From positions 186,001 to 250,000 of the forward strand of contig JAGKQI010000047.1 of NCBI GenBank assembly GCA_018806915.1: a stretch of 64,000 nucleotides of DNA. The letters run 5' to 3'. Position 1 is the stretch's first letter. Every line of letters begins with the position of its first letter. The notes below the pieces were generated by a model. That model ran no database searches and was not told the origin of the DNA. It was given only the letters and a program-made list of their open reading frames with translations. Source of the DNA: Phytophthora colocasiae. Its lineage: Eukaryota > Oomycota > Peronosporomycetes > Peronosporales > Peronosporaceae. The translations under genes and the position numbers were made by a program. Shown here piece by piece: positions 1-11,737 of this stretch.

Positions 1-85
1 TTAGCTTCTAGTGGGCGTTGGAGGCCTGTTTTACGCTTAAAAGATAGCTGAAGGGCTATAGATTCTGACCGGAATGTCACTATAG
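1..85 (+). other. Intron (3' part) of the AK6 gene
   Basis: The AK6 reading frame cannot be extended left of base 86, because an in-frame TAG lies at 83-85. That TAG sits in a good 3' splice acceptor context (CACTATAG). The conserved protein resumes exactly at base 86, so bases 1-85 are read as intron, or intron plus the tail of an earlier exon. The donor site and upstream exon lie outside the window or are not recognisable. Confidence 0.6.
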
Positions 86-496
86 GTTAAGGAACGCGGT
101 CTGCACAATGGTCGCGACGAGGAATTCGACTGTTTCATTCTAGACGAAGACAAGGTTTGCGACGAAATGGAAGACATGATGGCCGAAGGAGGAAAAGTTG
201 TGGACTTCCACACGTGCGACTTCTTCCCGGAACGCTGGTTCGACCTCGTGGTGGTGCTTCGTGTGGACAACACGACGCTCTTCGACCGTCTGCAGAAGCG
301 TGGCTACTCGGAGAAGAAGGTGGCCGAGAACGTCGAGTGTGAGATCATGGAGGTGGTTCTGCAGGAGGCACGGGAGAGCTATGCACCGGAGACTGTTCAG
401 GAGCTGCCGAGCCGCACGGTCGAGGACATGGAGAGCAACATTGAGCGTGTACTGGCGTGGGTGCAGCACTGGATGGTGCAACACGCGGATGATTAA
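86..496 (+). CDS. Adenylate kinase isoenzyme 6 / Fap7 homologue, 3' exon
   Basis: This is the last exon of a nuclear AK6 (Fap7/hCINAP) gene, a small P-loop NMP kinase/ATPase. In other eukaryotes the family acts in the nucleus in late 40S ribosome maturation with Rps14. The translated part begins at the conserved segment before ILDEDKV, then has the family signature GGKVVDFHTCDFFPERWFD, the lid-like RGYSEKKVAENVECEIMEV block and the usual C-terminus ending in VQHADD. Family members are about 170-180 residues; about 136 are present here. The N-terminal P-loop exon is off the left edge. The start shown is a splice acceptor, not a start codon. It is an ordinary single-copy housekeeping gene beside the repeat-rich block. 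Confidence 0.88.
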   Translation, partial: VKERGLHNGRDEEFDCFILDEDKVCDEMEDMMAEGGKVVDFHTCDFFPERWFDLVVVLRVDNTTLFDRLQKRGYSEKKVAENVECEIMEVVLQEARESYAPETVQELPSRTVEDMESNIERVLAWVQHWMVQHADD

Positions 497-689
497 GTCA
501 AGATAGAGTTGCTTGGATAACGGGTGAGAGGCAAGTAGCATGCTTTGTAAATGTATAGAAGGGTTTGACGGTCTCATGCGATGTTATATTATTCGTTTGA
601 TCTATTGCCGACGTAAAGCGAAGCAATTGTAGGTGGTTGCACACAATCAACATTGCGATTTCTTTCCATTCACCTTCCAACAAACCGAA

Positions 690-850
690 ATCTGTTGTTT
701 GAACTCAAAGTGTACCCATTTCCACCACAACGAGCAGCAGCTTCTTCTTCTTTCCTTCAGGTGGTTGGTGAGTCCACTCGACTCTGTGAGTCTCGCACGT
801 GACCTTGACGCAACGATTTCTTCTTGTTCCCAATTCTTCACGTTGTCGAA
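690..850 (-). pseudogene. CRN C-terminal module fragment (module-1 type)
   Basis: On the minus strand this stretch matches the last about 50 codons of the CRN module 1 seen at 23850-23995 and 41930-42085. It shows the NWEQEEI-like segment, the CETHRVEW segment and the lysine run before the stop, with indels. It is isolated from any CRN body and opposite in orientation to the CRN pseudogene just downstream, so it is a stray fragment. From 851 the sequence switches abruptly to a copy of the CRN 3' flank found at 25193-25320. Confidence 0.7.
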
Positions 851-983
851 CAGAAGTTCTCATCGGTGCGAAAGCCGGAATGGTATGCCGCAGCATTGCT
901 GGCATGTACCTCTGGACAAGGTAAGTACAGTATCGAGCAAACTATAAGAATATATTGACCAAAGTTACTCTTTGTGTAAGTTG

Positions 984-1190
984 TAACTACTTACCGAGGC
1001 CAATTTGACGACGGATCCTTCGCTTCCACCCGATTAGTTTGTAAAAGGCCGTTCGAAGGCCATGGCTGGCACGATCGCATTTGTTCTAGGAGCATAACTG
1101 GATGAATTGTTTCTCGTTTCCCTTCGCGTCAACTCATGACAGTGGAAGAAGTGGATCAACAAGTTTGGGATGCTGTTGTTTACAAGTATC
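984..1190. repeat. Duplicated block, copy 1 (pairs with 2627-2885)
   Basis: The run from the CTTACCGAGGCCA motif through the CRN start of similarity (GAGCATAACTGGATG) and on to the GTGGATCAACAAG region occurs again at 2627-2885 with small indels. The repeat begins in non-CRN sequence and crosses into CRN sequence at the same point in both copies, so one junction was duplicated, not made twice. Confidence 0.7.
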
Positions 1191-2440
1191 CTAAATAACT
1201 ACCCATTCTCGCGGCAGGTTTTCCAGATATTTCGTGGATAGCATCGTGGCGTACATGAAAACTCACGAAGATGCCGAACTGTACGAGTTGCTAGACGAAG
1301 CATTTCTTAACGTCAGTAAACGGACGCAGCAGGGCAAGCGTTTCTTAAACACAGAGAGCGGGAAAAGAGCGCAGCAAATGGCAATTTCCTATAGTGTCTC
1401 CAACACGAACTGTGAGCCACCAAACACGGAATGTGAACCACCCATGAAGAGAACGAAGTATGAGATAGATGATGAGGAAGGCTACGGTATGAATGATTTG
1501 GGAGCCTACTGTATGCACTTGCACTTTGCCAATTTGGTGGATCGCCAACTCACGCAAGTAGTGCTGAAAGATGGCGTGCTGCAAGTGGATTGTGAAGATT
1601 GGGTTCCACGGTGTGTTTTTCCTGACATTCAAGACGATATGCTGCTGTACCTCGCAGTATTGGGTGGAAAAGATTATTCGGGCTACTACGACCACAACAG
1701 AAGAATTGCACACTCGACCAAGTCTATTTTCTCGAGATACATGATAAGCAATGGGCTGGCGTTTAATATGAACACGAATGCTCGGAAGAGCGATTACGCA
1801 GCCTTCGAGAATATGATTGCTCATGCGATCTTCTGCGCGTCGCGAAGGAATGGGGGGATCTCTTTCAACGACTTTTTCGCGGGTTTGCTGGGGGAATTAC
1901 AGGACAAATTTGAACCGATGACAATGACCCTTGCGGGTTCGAGCAAACGCATTGTTGCCAGTGACTTACTACACGGGTTTTCTGCGCTTTCAAGCTTGGC
2001 AAATGCAACGATCCCGTTTCTGGCTCCTCCCAACGCTGAATGGCCTGATCCTATTCTGAAAGCTGATGGCTGCAACTTTAGTCATCTCGTTCGCCTCGCG
2101 GACAGTGAAAGATGTGATCCTATGTGATAGATGTGGAGAAGCCTAACACACCACTTTTTATCTGCGAGTGTAAGTGGGAATTTACGCAATGAAAAAAATC
2201 ATTGGCGGCTATTTTGTGCCGAATGGGCAAGCATAAAGACATGGGCAAATAAAGAGATTGGCTGCGTCAAGGTATCGTGCAAGGCTTGCGGTTCTTGCAA
2301 AAGATGCCGAACGGCTCTACGGGTAAGACTCTTCGTACCAGCAACACTTGCTCCAAGACTTGCAGTGTCACGTGGATTCACAAACCATCCCAAAGAAAAA
2401 AGAAAAAAAATGGTCATTGTTGTGGAAATGGGACGGCTGT
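1088..2440 (+). pseudogene. Crinkler (CRN) effector pseudogene, 5'-truncated
   Basis: This is the 3' part of the same CRN gene that is intact at 21536-23998. It starts in the middle of the NTPase region, near the residues equivalent to about 375 of the intact protein, so header, Walker A and Walker B are all absent. A longest open stretch runs 1234-2127. Upstream of it a deletion has removed about 11 bases (VDKYPLVKE region). Near 2115 a small change shifts the frame and gives a stop just before the nuclease module. The remaining bases up to 2440 still match the module-2 type C-terminus, including its cysteine-rich stretch, but in broken frames. It shares with 17841-20393 the junction that lacks module 1. 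It cannot encode a functional effector as it stands. Confidence 0.85.
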
Positions 2441-2608
2441 GAATGGTCCATGCAGCAAGTTCTCATCGGTACGAAAGCCAGAATGGCATGCCGCAGCATT
2501 GCTGGCATGTACCTCTGGACAAGGTAAGTACAGTATCGAGCAAACTATAAGAACACGATAATATATTGACCAAAGTTACTCTTTGTGGATAATGGCATGT
2601 AATTGTTA

Positions 2609-3081
2609 CCTAGGATCCATTGTAACAGCTTACCGAGGCCATTTTTTCTTTCTTGACGACGGGTCCTTCCCGGATCTGCTTCCACCCGATTAGTTTGTGT
2701 GAAAGGCCGTTCATTGCTGGCACGATCGCTGCAGGACCTGCAGGTGCAACTCGCATTGTTCTAGGAGGAGCATAACTGGATGACAATTGTTTTTCGTTTC
2801 TCTTCGCATCAACTCATGACAGTGGAAGAAGTGGATCAACAAGTTTAGGATGCTGTTGTGGACAACTATCCTCTTGTAAAGGATAGCTGTAGATAGACTG
2901 TTCTACCTTGACTGATTGTCAACCCAAATTTGGTACGAAAAGAAGTAAAACTCACACCAGACTCACTTTATGTAAGAAGCATATCTTTGATATGGTCTTT
3001 ACAAACTAAGCTAAAGACTCTTTAGGGTTACATTTTTTGGGGATCAGTTCCTGGATTGAACTGGATCTAGTTCAATAGCCA
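2609..3081. repeat. Insertion with a second CRN fragment
   Basis: Compared with the equivalent flank at 25335-25345, about 470 bases are inserted here after the AATTGTTA motif. The insert contains the second copy of the duplicated block (2627-2885), including a CRN fragment at 2770-2885 that ends inside the PLVK codons. It then has about 195 bases (2886-3081) that match nothing else in the window and hold no recognisable gene. Confidence 0.6.
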
Positions 3082-3339
3082 AATAGTCCGAAATGCAATT
3101 TGACTGTATACAATTTTAAAAACTCTGATCAAGATCTGTAGTTTCGGATCAATGAAATACCAGCGCTTGTCCTCTCTCTACTGCCCTTTACAACCCATCT
3201 GCGCGCTGCGCGCGATCCCAGCCACCCCTTGCGGCTCGCTACGCTCGCGAGTGCAGACCCTAACCATTCTCGCGGCAGTATTTTGTGGATAGCATCGTGG
3301 CGTCCTCAAGAACGGTATGTTGTCAAGATCTGCTGATTG
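3082..3339. other. CRN 3' flank with GC-rich inverted repeats
   Basis: This flank recurs near 25343-25602, and inverted at 17416-17680 and 40322-40590. It contains two GC-rich self-complementary motifs (GCGCGCTGCGCGCG and CTCGCTACGCTCGCGAG), which resemble hairpins at the ends of DNA transposons. It also has a fragment of about 40 bp of CRN coding sequence (CTCGCGGCAG, then TTTTGTGGATAGC) with 11 bases missing. No gene is seen. The last four bases before the LTR are ATTG, the likely target duplication of Rdel-a. Confidence 0.55.
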
Positions 3340-4268
3340 TGTCGGCTTTACTTCTTTTTCCGCCTTGAAATTCCAACTTCGAAGGGAGCCAGTGGTCACG
3401 CAAGCAGGAACTAGAGTCAGCACGTCACCAGAGAGGGACCCCGGCGGACATTGTCCAGTAGAGACGGCTAGGGAGAAGACGTTTTGTAGCAACTACAATC
3501 TTGGGTAGATCTGTAGCTTGTCCTCGTGCTAATCCCAATATACAACATGTACTCATACAAGATGAATGTAACACCTCATTGAAGTTGAAGTGAACACTCT
3601 CTAGTCGAGACGCTATCGATAAGCACCACAACTGCGCGGTTTCTAGCCGCGTTCTCCCGCCACACTACGCATGCATCCTCATCGTCGTACCTCAGAACTC
3701 CGTGCCTCCTCAGCGTATTACCCTAGAGGTCCTCGCCGGTCAGTACACCGCAGAACAAGGCCACTCCCCCAGATAACCCTCAAAATGCTGTTGGGTGAAG
3801 CCGACCAGTTGCCGCACTCCACGCGTAAATCACTTCTTAGTTACTTAACTCTGCACGGTCGCGCAAAATCGTAACTGAGAGTTTTGACGGCCAGCCGCAC
3901 GCCACATAGCTCTCCTAACTACCGTAGCCCCGCTATCTCTACACCTATCCTAAGTATAGTGCCTGCCACCGTCAGGATCCTCCCTCGGCGACTTCTTGGG
4001 TGCCTTCTCCTCCGTTCATTGCCTTGTGTTCATGTCGCCTCGCCTCTCTGATCCACTGTGTCCTTGCTTGTTCTGGTGCCGTGTCATTTCCTCCCATTGC
4101 GATCTTCGAAAGTCACTGACTTCAACTTCAAGGTCTCCACTATCTTCCTGCAATTTCCGATTGACTGATATCCGCGTCACTGTCGCCAGTGAGGTCAATT
4201 ATCACTGCTACCCGAACTTCTTCCAGCGAAGCCGCTCTTCACGAATCGAATGTTGACATTTGTCCACG
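3340..4268 (-). repeat. Rdel-a 3' LTR
   Basis: It begins TGTCGGCTTTACTTC on the plus strand (the LTR end read on minus) and runs to the degraded TGTGGACA end near 4268, where two bases are missing compared with other copies. It matches the LTR at 9373-10282. Short ORFs within it recur in every LTR copy and are not considered genes. Confidence 0.8.
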
Positions 4269-5591
4269 CCATCCCCGCCTGAAGATCGTCCCCGATCTTT
4301 CCTTGGTCGAATAGTGTCTCGAACTGCTTAGCTGCGAGCCAGGCAGATACCACTGGTCCACCTGGTCGATTTTGGTACTCCACTCGGTACCTGCGTCTCG
4401 TATCCGGCCAGCTATGTTTCTGACTTTTCGTTGTCCTCGTTCAATAACGGTTCTAGCTGTAGCCTCCTCCATGATGGTTTTAGCTGCGGATGGCCATCGC
4501 GATTGTCCGTGTCCTCGAAGAGCTCGCGTAATTCCGTCCCTTGGTGCTGCGTCACCGTGACTAGTGCCTTCCGGAGTCTCCTCCTGGTCGTTGTTGTTGT
4601 TCTCTAACTTCCTCGTTCGTACCTAAAATTCCGTAGTACTTGATACCCCCTGCAATCTGCATCTGAATCCATCGTTTCGGCTTCTGCTTGTGTCGATCGG
4701 TCACGAAGAGCACTCCGTCTCGCTGCTCGTGCTTCACGTGCCGCCGTCTTCCGCGCGTCGTTTAGCCTGTTGCTCTTGTTGGTTACCGCTGTGCACTTCG
4801 TCATCGCGCCTTCTCTTGCGCTGCTTATTCGTCACTGCAGTCTGTGAGGTAGTTGTAGTCGTCGCAGCCGGCGTTGGTATCTTACTTCCAACTGACTGTT
4901 CACTTGCTGGGGTGTTGGAACGTTCCTGCTGCCGCACTGTGCTGATCGCTCGAGGACGTTGCTGGTACGTCCGTGGTTTTCGTAGCTATTCTTGCAATTT
5001 CCCGTTGAGTGACTTCCGTTCTTGTCGTCGTTGCAGTACGTTCAACGGTTCCACGGTTGCCTGTCGTGCCGCCATCATTACCACCTGTCCTCTTCGACGT
5101 CCTGCTGGTGCTGCCCTGCTGAAGATTACACGGACTGCTTCTCCTCGACTTGTTCCTTGAGTCCGTTCTTCTCAGGCCTTGGTACTCGTCCTTCACCTTC
5201 AATGAGCTCGTCGTCCTTGGCTAGATCTTCCAGTATCCGATCTGCCACTACTGCTAATTGACTGCGAGGTCGGTAGTAAGAGACTAGAAAGCTACAATGG
5301 GCCACTAGCTCTTCCCCTGTATCTTCTCGACGTACAATCCAGTTGTCAAACCCTCCATCGGTCGTGATCTTTGCTGGTCCGATCCATTGGTGAAGCGAGT
5401 TTCGTCACTCCCGTTCCACGTGGCGGTCTGAAGATCCAAACCATGTCTCCAACCTTGAAATGCACGTTGTTTCTTACTTTGCGGCTGTAGTACCGTTCCC
5501 TTCTCAACTGATCCTTCTCCAGTGCCTGCTTCGCGATCTTCGCTGCCGACTCATGTTTGCCACCAGTTTCCGGTGGTATTCGGGCCAACCT
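4269..5591 (-). pseudogene. Rdel-a integrase C-terminal remnant
   Basis: Reading right to left, the region encodes broken pieces of the integrase C-terminal fold (VGDMVWIFRPPRG and the HQWIGPAKI segment), followed by a long low-complexity Thr/Gln/Arg-rich tail. Frames change several times. The catalytic DDE core is absent in this and the other three copies. Confidence 0.7.
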
Positions 5592-8500
5592 TCAATCTGC
5601 TACGCTGTACTGCGCCCCAGTATCAAGCTTCACCGTCACGGTTTGGCCTCTGACGTTAATCGTGGCTGTCGGTAGCTGGTCAACCGCTTGGGCTTGTACT
5701 GCTCGCTAACTTCCTGTTGTGCACTGCCGCTCATCTGCTTCATGCCACTCGGAACTTGCACTACAGTACGTGCTCTGGCTGTGATACTCGTAAGTATTTG
5801 TGACCTTATGATTCTTGGTGCGCTTTCACCTGCTTGACTGACGCTGGTTCAATGTACTCGATTCCTTCGGTCTCAGAACTCGTACGTAAACTCGCCCGGC
5901 CGTGTGTCCGTCGGTGCTCGTCATACTGGTAATAGCTATTGGGCGGGTAATTCGACTGTGCATCACGGTGCTGAAGTTCCCTCTGTTCCTTAGCGTGCGC
6001 CTTCCGTTCCCGTTTCTCTTGTCGTCTTCGAGCTCGTGACGCCCGTACGTGCACGTTGTCCCCTTCCAATTGCTTCTCACTGACATATCCGTGGTTCGTC
6101 CGTCTGAAACCTCCTGAGTGTCAGATGTGGCTGTCCCGTCGAGGTTAGTCACTGTAGAGGACCCTCCGTCGGATTTCTTGGCCAGTCGCACAGCTCCGTG
6201 TCGTTCTCTCCGTGTTTGTCGTGCTAGCACATTTCGTTCCCACCGACGTTCAGCTTCTGCTTCACTGACATCCCGTCGTCGTTGTGCTGCCCGTAGCTGT
6301 AAGACCCTTGCCCGTGGACTCATCTTCGATACTCATTTCCTGTCCGAGGATCTGCTGGGTTCTGTCATGAGCTCCGCCATCCAGTGATCAACACTTCTGG
6401 GCGTCGCGAAGTTCCGTCGGTAGCTTCTGGTCCAGACTTTGTTTCTTCGTCGGTATCGTCCGCATTCCTTTTGCCTTCGGCGTCCGGAGTTCATGCATTC
6501 GTCCACTTGGTCGTCAGTTCCTGACGTAACTTCATCAGTGCCAGTTCCGACTTCTCGTGACTCGTGCTGTACCAGTTCCTCGGTGTCACTTGTCCGTATG
6601 TCGTTGGTAGGCCTGGGCGTAGCGAAATCTCCATCGTTGGCGTCGACCTGTCTTCACCAGGCCATCTCCCGTTGCCTTGGTTCCGCCATCCTCATTGTCC
6701 AACCCGTCTGTAACTTCAAAATGCACGCGACGTCCCTTCTTTCTGTCGTGTCCCGCGTCCCGTGTCTCCGTCGTTCTCCTTATCTTCTTGTTTGGTCACC
6801 ACCGTTGTACCAGTATTGCCCACCGCCGGGTGCCGTAGTATCTTCCGGCCGCACACCACTGTTGCTCGGTGCCACCGTGCCGTTCTCATCCTGAGCCGTT
6901 GGGACGATTTCCACTGTCCTCGTGACTGGATCTCGTACTCCACAACCCGCCTTCTTCCTCTTCCGTTTCCTCTTCCGTCCGGTCAACCGGGCCTCGTTCC
7001 ACAGTTGCCGCCCTCCAGGTGCCGCCACTGCATCTGCCAGTCGCTGGAACTCCACTTGCCGTTCTGGTCCCTGTCGCCTGATGCCGTGCTTACCTGTTTC
7101 TTCCTCTCCCCGTGGGCTTGATGCGCGATGCTGGGCCGGGGCCCCTACATCCGCTGTCCGTTTCCCGTGCTTCCGGTGGTAGCTTGGTTGCTGGTATCAC
7201 TCCTCTGGTTCACCACTGGACTGGACTCCTCTTTGTCTTCCTTCCTGAGGGCACACGCGTGGTGTCCATACCCATGACAATAGAAGCACATATCATCTGG
7301 CCGTACTGTAGACGCTCTTGTTGGCTGCTGCTGCTGTGATCGTCTGTCCAGATACTGTTGGTGGTTACGCAGTCGGTCTTCCTTGGTTCTCAGTGGTTCG
7401 GTTTCCATATTTGCGGCCGCCTTTCCACCGTTGTTGCTGAGACTGCTGTTGAGACTGCTGTGATCCTTGGGCTTCCATCTGTAGTGCGCGTCCTGGTCGC
7501 TGAGCCTGTTTGCCATTACCATCTGCACGTTGGTTCGAAGAGTTCTGCTGCCGGTTCTGAGTCTGTCGCGTCGGCGTCGCCGCAGTTGTCGTATTGGCTG
7601 CTTGACTTGCTGGTCGCGGCCTCTTCCGGTACAAGCCGGTATCCTGCTGGGATTACTGCGTTCCACTGGCTTCCACTTTGGAAGTACAGCGCCATCTTGA
7701 GGCACCATTAACCGTCCTTCAACATCGTATCTGGGCGGAGGTCCTGTGGCTAAGCCAACCGTGTCGTAGCCCGTCACAATAGTCCCCAAGTTTCCACCTG
7801 CCGTCGAGACCTGCTGAATCGTCGCCAAACTGGGGACCAACGCCGTCGGTGCAGCACCGGCTGATGCCGTTCGCTCGTCATGGACTCGCATCGCCGTCGC
7901 GAGTCAACACCGTAGCCTTCCGTACTTCGCCGACTTGATCCACCGCAAAGTTCACCGCCTCATTCAGCGTAGTTGGTCGGCGTCCCCGTACTAGAGTCGA
8001 GCACCAAGCGTTACTCATACCTCGACAAGAACGAGTCGACTAGCCATTCTTCGTCCACTGGATTCGTCGACGCAATCTCCGTAGCTTCTGCGTATTCTAC
8101 CAGGACTCTCCTCCGTTGCTGGCATCGCTGTCTCAGTCTCGCCACTCACCTCTGGATTCGAGCGCTTAACCATGTAACGATCCTTCATCATCTGACTCAG
8201 GTTGCCAAACGTCTGGTCTTCGCGTTTACTGAACGCATCTTCCACCGTGTCATACCATTACGAGAGCTTCACCTTCCAGACTTCCGCCACCATCTTAATG
8301 AAGACTTCATGTTCACGCCACTCAGTATGCAGTATAGCTGTTTGACGACGCAGTTCATTCCTGACTGCCTTCAACCATGCTTTGACTGCAACTTCTGGTT
8401 CTTCCTAGGCCCTTGAACTTCGGCAGACGCAACTTCTCCCGGGTCGGTCTGAGGTGCTTGCGGTACTGCGCGAAGAACTGTGGGGCAACTTGTACAGGTG

Positions 8501-9031
8501 GAGTTGGTGGCAAAGGTGGTGCCATCGCTGCTTGATCCACAGGGGCTCCTACTCCTGCTCCGCCTCCTACCGGTACTGCTGCTGCTTGACCCTGTCCAGT
8601 ATCACCACCGTCTCCAGCGTTGTCCTGACCCTGGTTCCATTGCCATCACCGTTATTACCGTTGTGACCACCGTTTCCGCCTTCGCCGTTACCTCCAGGGA
8701 CTGCTGCTGCTCCGGGTGCCGGTATAACTGGAGCTTTCACCGGTGCTTGTCGTCCTCCTCCGGAGACCGGTACGTAACCCATCAGAGCTGCTTCTCCGCT
8801 TCCACTCGCTTGCTCGCGGAGTCTGACTCGCCGTTACCCGTAGGTTTACTGACGGCGGTACTGTGTTTCCTCCTGCGTCATGCAGGGCCGCCTGTGGAAT
8901 CCTGCTTTCCTCCTCCGTGAGCTATTCCTGGGCCTGCAGATACATGTGCCGCCTCAGCCACTGCGTCATGAAACGAAGCACGCCTCTCAGCTCGCTCGTC
9001 TCGCGCAGCACTAGCCGATCGTCGAAACCAT
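5592..9031 (-). pseudogene. Rdel-a gag-protease pseudogene
   Basis: The minus strand holds the same Gag as the better preserved copy at 34648-38082: a Gly/Asn/Pro-rich N-terminus, capsid segment (FGNLSQMMKDRYM region), a cysteine/histidine knuckle near 7300, an acidic linker and the start of a protease. In this copy it is split among at least six frames. The region stops at the protease active site, where pol has been deleted. Many long ORFs on the opposite strand are shadows. Confidence 0.72.
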
Positions 9032-9372
9032 GCTCTTCAGCTAAACTTCCTTATCCGTGTCCGTGTCCGTGTACTTCTGTAATACAAAACTCATCCGTAT
9101 GTTCAGTATCCGCACTTTCCGTGTCAATATCTAATTCTGTAAACTGTGCAGTGCTTAAGAACTCAGTAATGGCTCTCATCTGTGTCTCTGTCTGATACAG
9201 GCCCTTATTGCCCATTCTGCTAACGGATAGACCAGTGTTGTCTGGCGCCAGTATTGCACCATCCCCAGCGTTACAGGATGTCCTCGCTTATGGTTCTTGC
9301 CCACTGTGATTGGCCTCGCAAAGTCTACCATTATTGCAAAACTCGCCCAGAAAGCCACTGTAACGACCACCA

Positions 9373-10282
9373 TGTCGGCTTTACTTCTTTTTACGCCTGA
9401 AATTCCAACTTCGAAGGGAGCCAGTGGTCACGCAAGCAGGAACTAAGTCAGCACGTCACAGAGAGGACCCCGGCGGACATTGTCCAGTAGAGACGGCTAG
9501 GAGAAGACGTTTTGTAACTACAATCTTGGGTAGATCTGTAGCTTGTCCTCGTGCTAATCCCAATATACAACATGTACTATACAAGATGAATGTAACACCT
9601 CATTGAAGCTGAAGTGAACACTCTCTAGTCGAGACGCTATCGATAAGCACCACAACTGCGCGGTTTCTAGCCGCGTTCCTCTCACACTACGCATGCATCC
9701 TCATCGTCGTACCTCAGAACTCCGTGCCTCCTCAGCGTATTACCTAGAGGTCCTCGCCGGTCAGTACACCGCAGAACAAGGCCACTCCCCAGATAACCCT
9801 CAAAATGCTGTTGGGTGAAGCCGACCAGTTGCCGCACTCCACGCGTAAATCACTTCTTAGTTACTTAACTCTGCATCGGTCGCGCAAAATCAACTGAGAG
9901 TTTTGACGGCCAGCCGCACGCCACGCATAGCTCTCTAACTACCGTAGTCCCCGCTTATCTCTACACCTATCCTAAGTATAGTGCCTGCCACCGTCAGGAT
10001 CCTCTCGGCGACTTCTGGGTGCCTTCTCCTCCGTTCATTGCCTTGTGTTCATGTTCGCCTCTCTGATCCACTGTGTCCTTGCTTGTCTGGTGCCGTGTCA
10101 TTCCTTCCATTGCGATCTTCGAAAGTCACTGACTTCAACTTCAAGGTCTCCACTATCTTCCATGCAATTTCCGATTGACTGATATCTGCAACACTGTCGC
10201 CAGTGAGGACCAGTATCACGGCTCCCCGAACTTCTTCCAGCGAAAGCCGCTCTTCACGAATGAATGTTGTCATTTGTCCACA
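9373..10282 (-). repeat. Rdel-a 5' LTR
   Basis: It is bounded by TGTCGGC at 9373 and TTTGTCCACA at 10282. The bases just left of it (reverse complement TGGTCGTTAC) are the tRNA primer binding site, one or two changes from the TGGTGGTCATTAC of other copies. The interval 9032-9372 is the untranslated leader; no gene is seen in it. Confidence 0.8.
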
Positions 10283-10476
10283 AATTGTATTGAACTTTCC
10301 TAATTCTGTGCTTTGAGTTTGATACAGCAACGAGTACCACGGGTTTCCAGTTCTGAATTAGCTTGGACGCTGCCGGTATCACCAATCCGAGTTTCTAAGG
10401 TGTGTTTACAGTACGGTTTCTAAATACTTTAGTTCAGTGCGTCAAAACTATTATAGTTTTCAGGCGGGGGATGGCG
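10283..10476. other. Centre of palindromic unit 1
   Basis: A single spacer of about 194 bp separates the two head-to-head 5' LTRs. Its left end is ordinary flanking DNA ending in the reverse complement of CAAT. Its right end (CAGGCGGGGGATGGCG) is the polypurine tract that normally precedes a 3' LTR of this family. So the right-hand LTR sits in a 3' LTR context although it serves as the 5' LTR of Rdel-b, which points to recombination between LTRs. Confidence 0.65.
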
Positions 10477-11400
10477 GGTGGACAAATGTCAACATTCATT
10501 CGTGAAGAGCGGCTTTCGCTGGAAGAAGTTCGGGTAGCAGTGATAATTGACCTCACTGGCGACAGTGACGCGGATATCAGTCAATCGGAAATTGCAGGAA
10601 GATAGTGGAGACCTTGAAGTTGAAGTCAGTGACTTTCGAAGATCGCAATGGGAGGAATGACACGGCACCAGACAAGCAAGGACACAGTGGATCAGAGAGG
10701 CGAGGCGACATGAACACAAGGCAATGAACGGAGGAGAAGGCACCCAAGAAGTCGCCGAGGGAGGATCCTGACGGTGGCAGGCACTATACTTAGGATAGGT
10801 GTAGAGATAGCGGGGCTACGGTAGTTAGGAGAGCTATGTGGCGTGCGGCTGGCCGTCAAAACTCTCAGTTACGATTTTGCGCGACCGTGCAGAGTTAAGT
10901 AACTAAGAAGTGATTTACGCGTGGAGTGCGGCAACTGGTCGGCTTCACCCAACAGCATTTTGAGGGTTATCTGGGGGAGTGGCCTTGTTCTGCGGTGTAC
11001 TGACCGGCGAGGACCTCTAGGTAATACGCTGAGGAGGCACGGAGTTCTGAGGTACGAGGATGAGGATGCATGCGTAGTGTGGCGGGGAACGCGGCTAGAA
11101 ACCGTGCAGTTGTGGTGCTTATCGATAGCGTCTCGACTAGAGAGTGTTCACTTCAACTTCAATGAGGTGTTACATTCATCTTGTATAGTACATGTTGTAT
11201 ATTGGGATTAGCACGAGGACAAGCTACAGATCTACCCAAGATTGTAGTTGCTACAAAACGTCTTCTCCCTAGCCGTCTCTACTGGACAATGTCCGCCGGG
11301 GTCCCTCTCTGGTGACGTGCTGACTCTAGTTCCTGCTTGCGTGACCACTGGCTCCCTTCGAAGTTGGAATTTCAAGGCGTAAAAAGAAGTAAAGCCGACA
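10477..11400 (+). repeat. Rdel-b 5' LTR and primer binding site
   Basis: The LTR starts with G where other copies have TGTGGACA and ends AAAGCCGACA. It is followed directly by TGGTGGTCATTACAGTGG at 11401, whose TGG start is expected for priming by the CCA end of a tRNA. The leader 11419-11737 shows no gene. Confidence 0.82.
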
Positions 11401-11737
11401 TGGTGGTCATTACAGTGGCTTTCTGGGCAAGTTTGCAATAATGGTAGACTTTGCGAGCCTAGTCACAGTGGGCAAGAACCATAAGCGGGGACATCCTGTA
11501 CTGGGGATGGTGCAATACTGGCACTAGACAACACTGGTCTATCCGTTAGCAGAATGGGCAATAAGGGCCTGTATCAGACAGAGACACAGATGAGAGCCAT
11601 TACTGAGTTCTTAAGCACTGCACAGTTTACAGAATTAGATATTGACACGGAAAGTGCGGATACTGAACATACGGATGAGTTTTGTATTACAGAAGTACAC
11701 GGACACGGACACGGATAAGGAAGTTTAGCTGAAGAGC

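Larger units (their letters stand above)
3340..10282 (-). mobile_element. Rdel-a: Ty3/Gypsy-type LTR element lacking the pol core
   Basis: This copy has two LTRs of about 910-930 bp and a gag-protease region, then jumps directly to the integrase C-terminus. It lies on the minus strand, 5' LTR at the right. The element is bounded by TGT...ACA ends. The outer flank ATTG is the reverse complement of CAAT, which abuts the other end, consistent with a 4 bp target duplication. Many single-base indels break all frames, making this the most decayed of the four copies. Confidence 0.85.

Noticed and set aside
3671..3874. Small ORF (MHPHRRTSELRA...) recurring many times in the window
   Set aside because: It lies in the Rdel LTR in every case; its recurrence reflects LTR copies, not a conserved gene.
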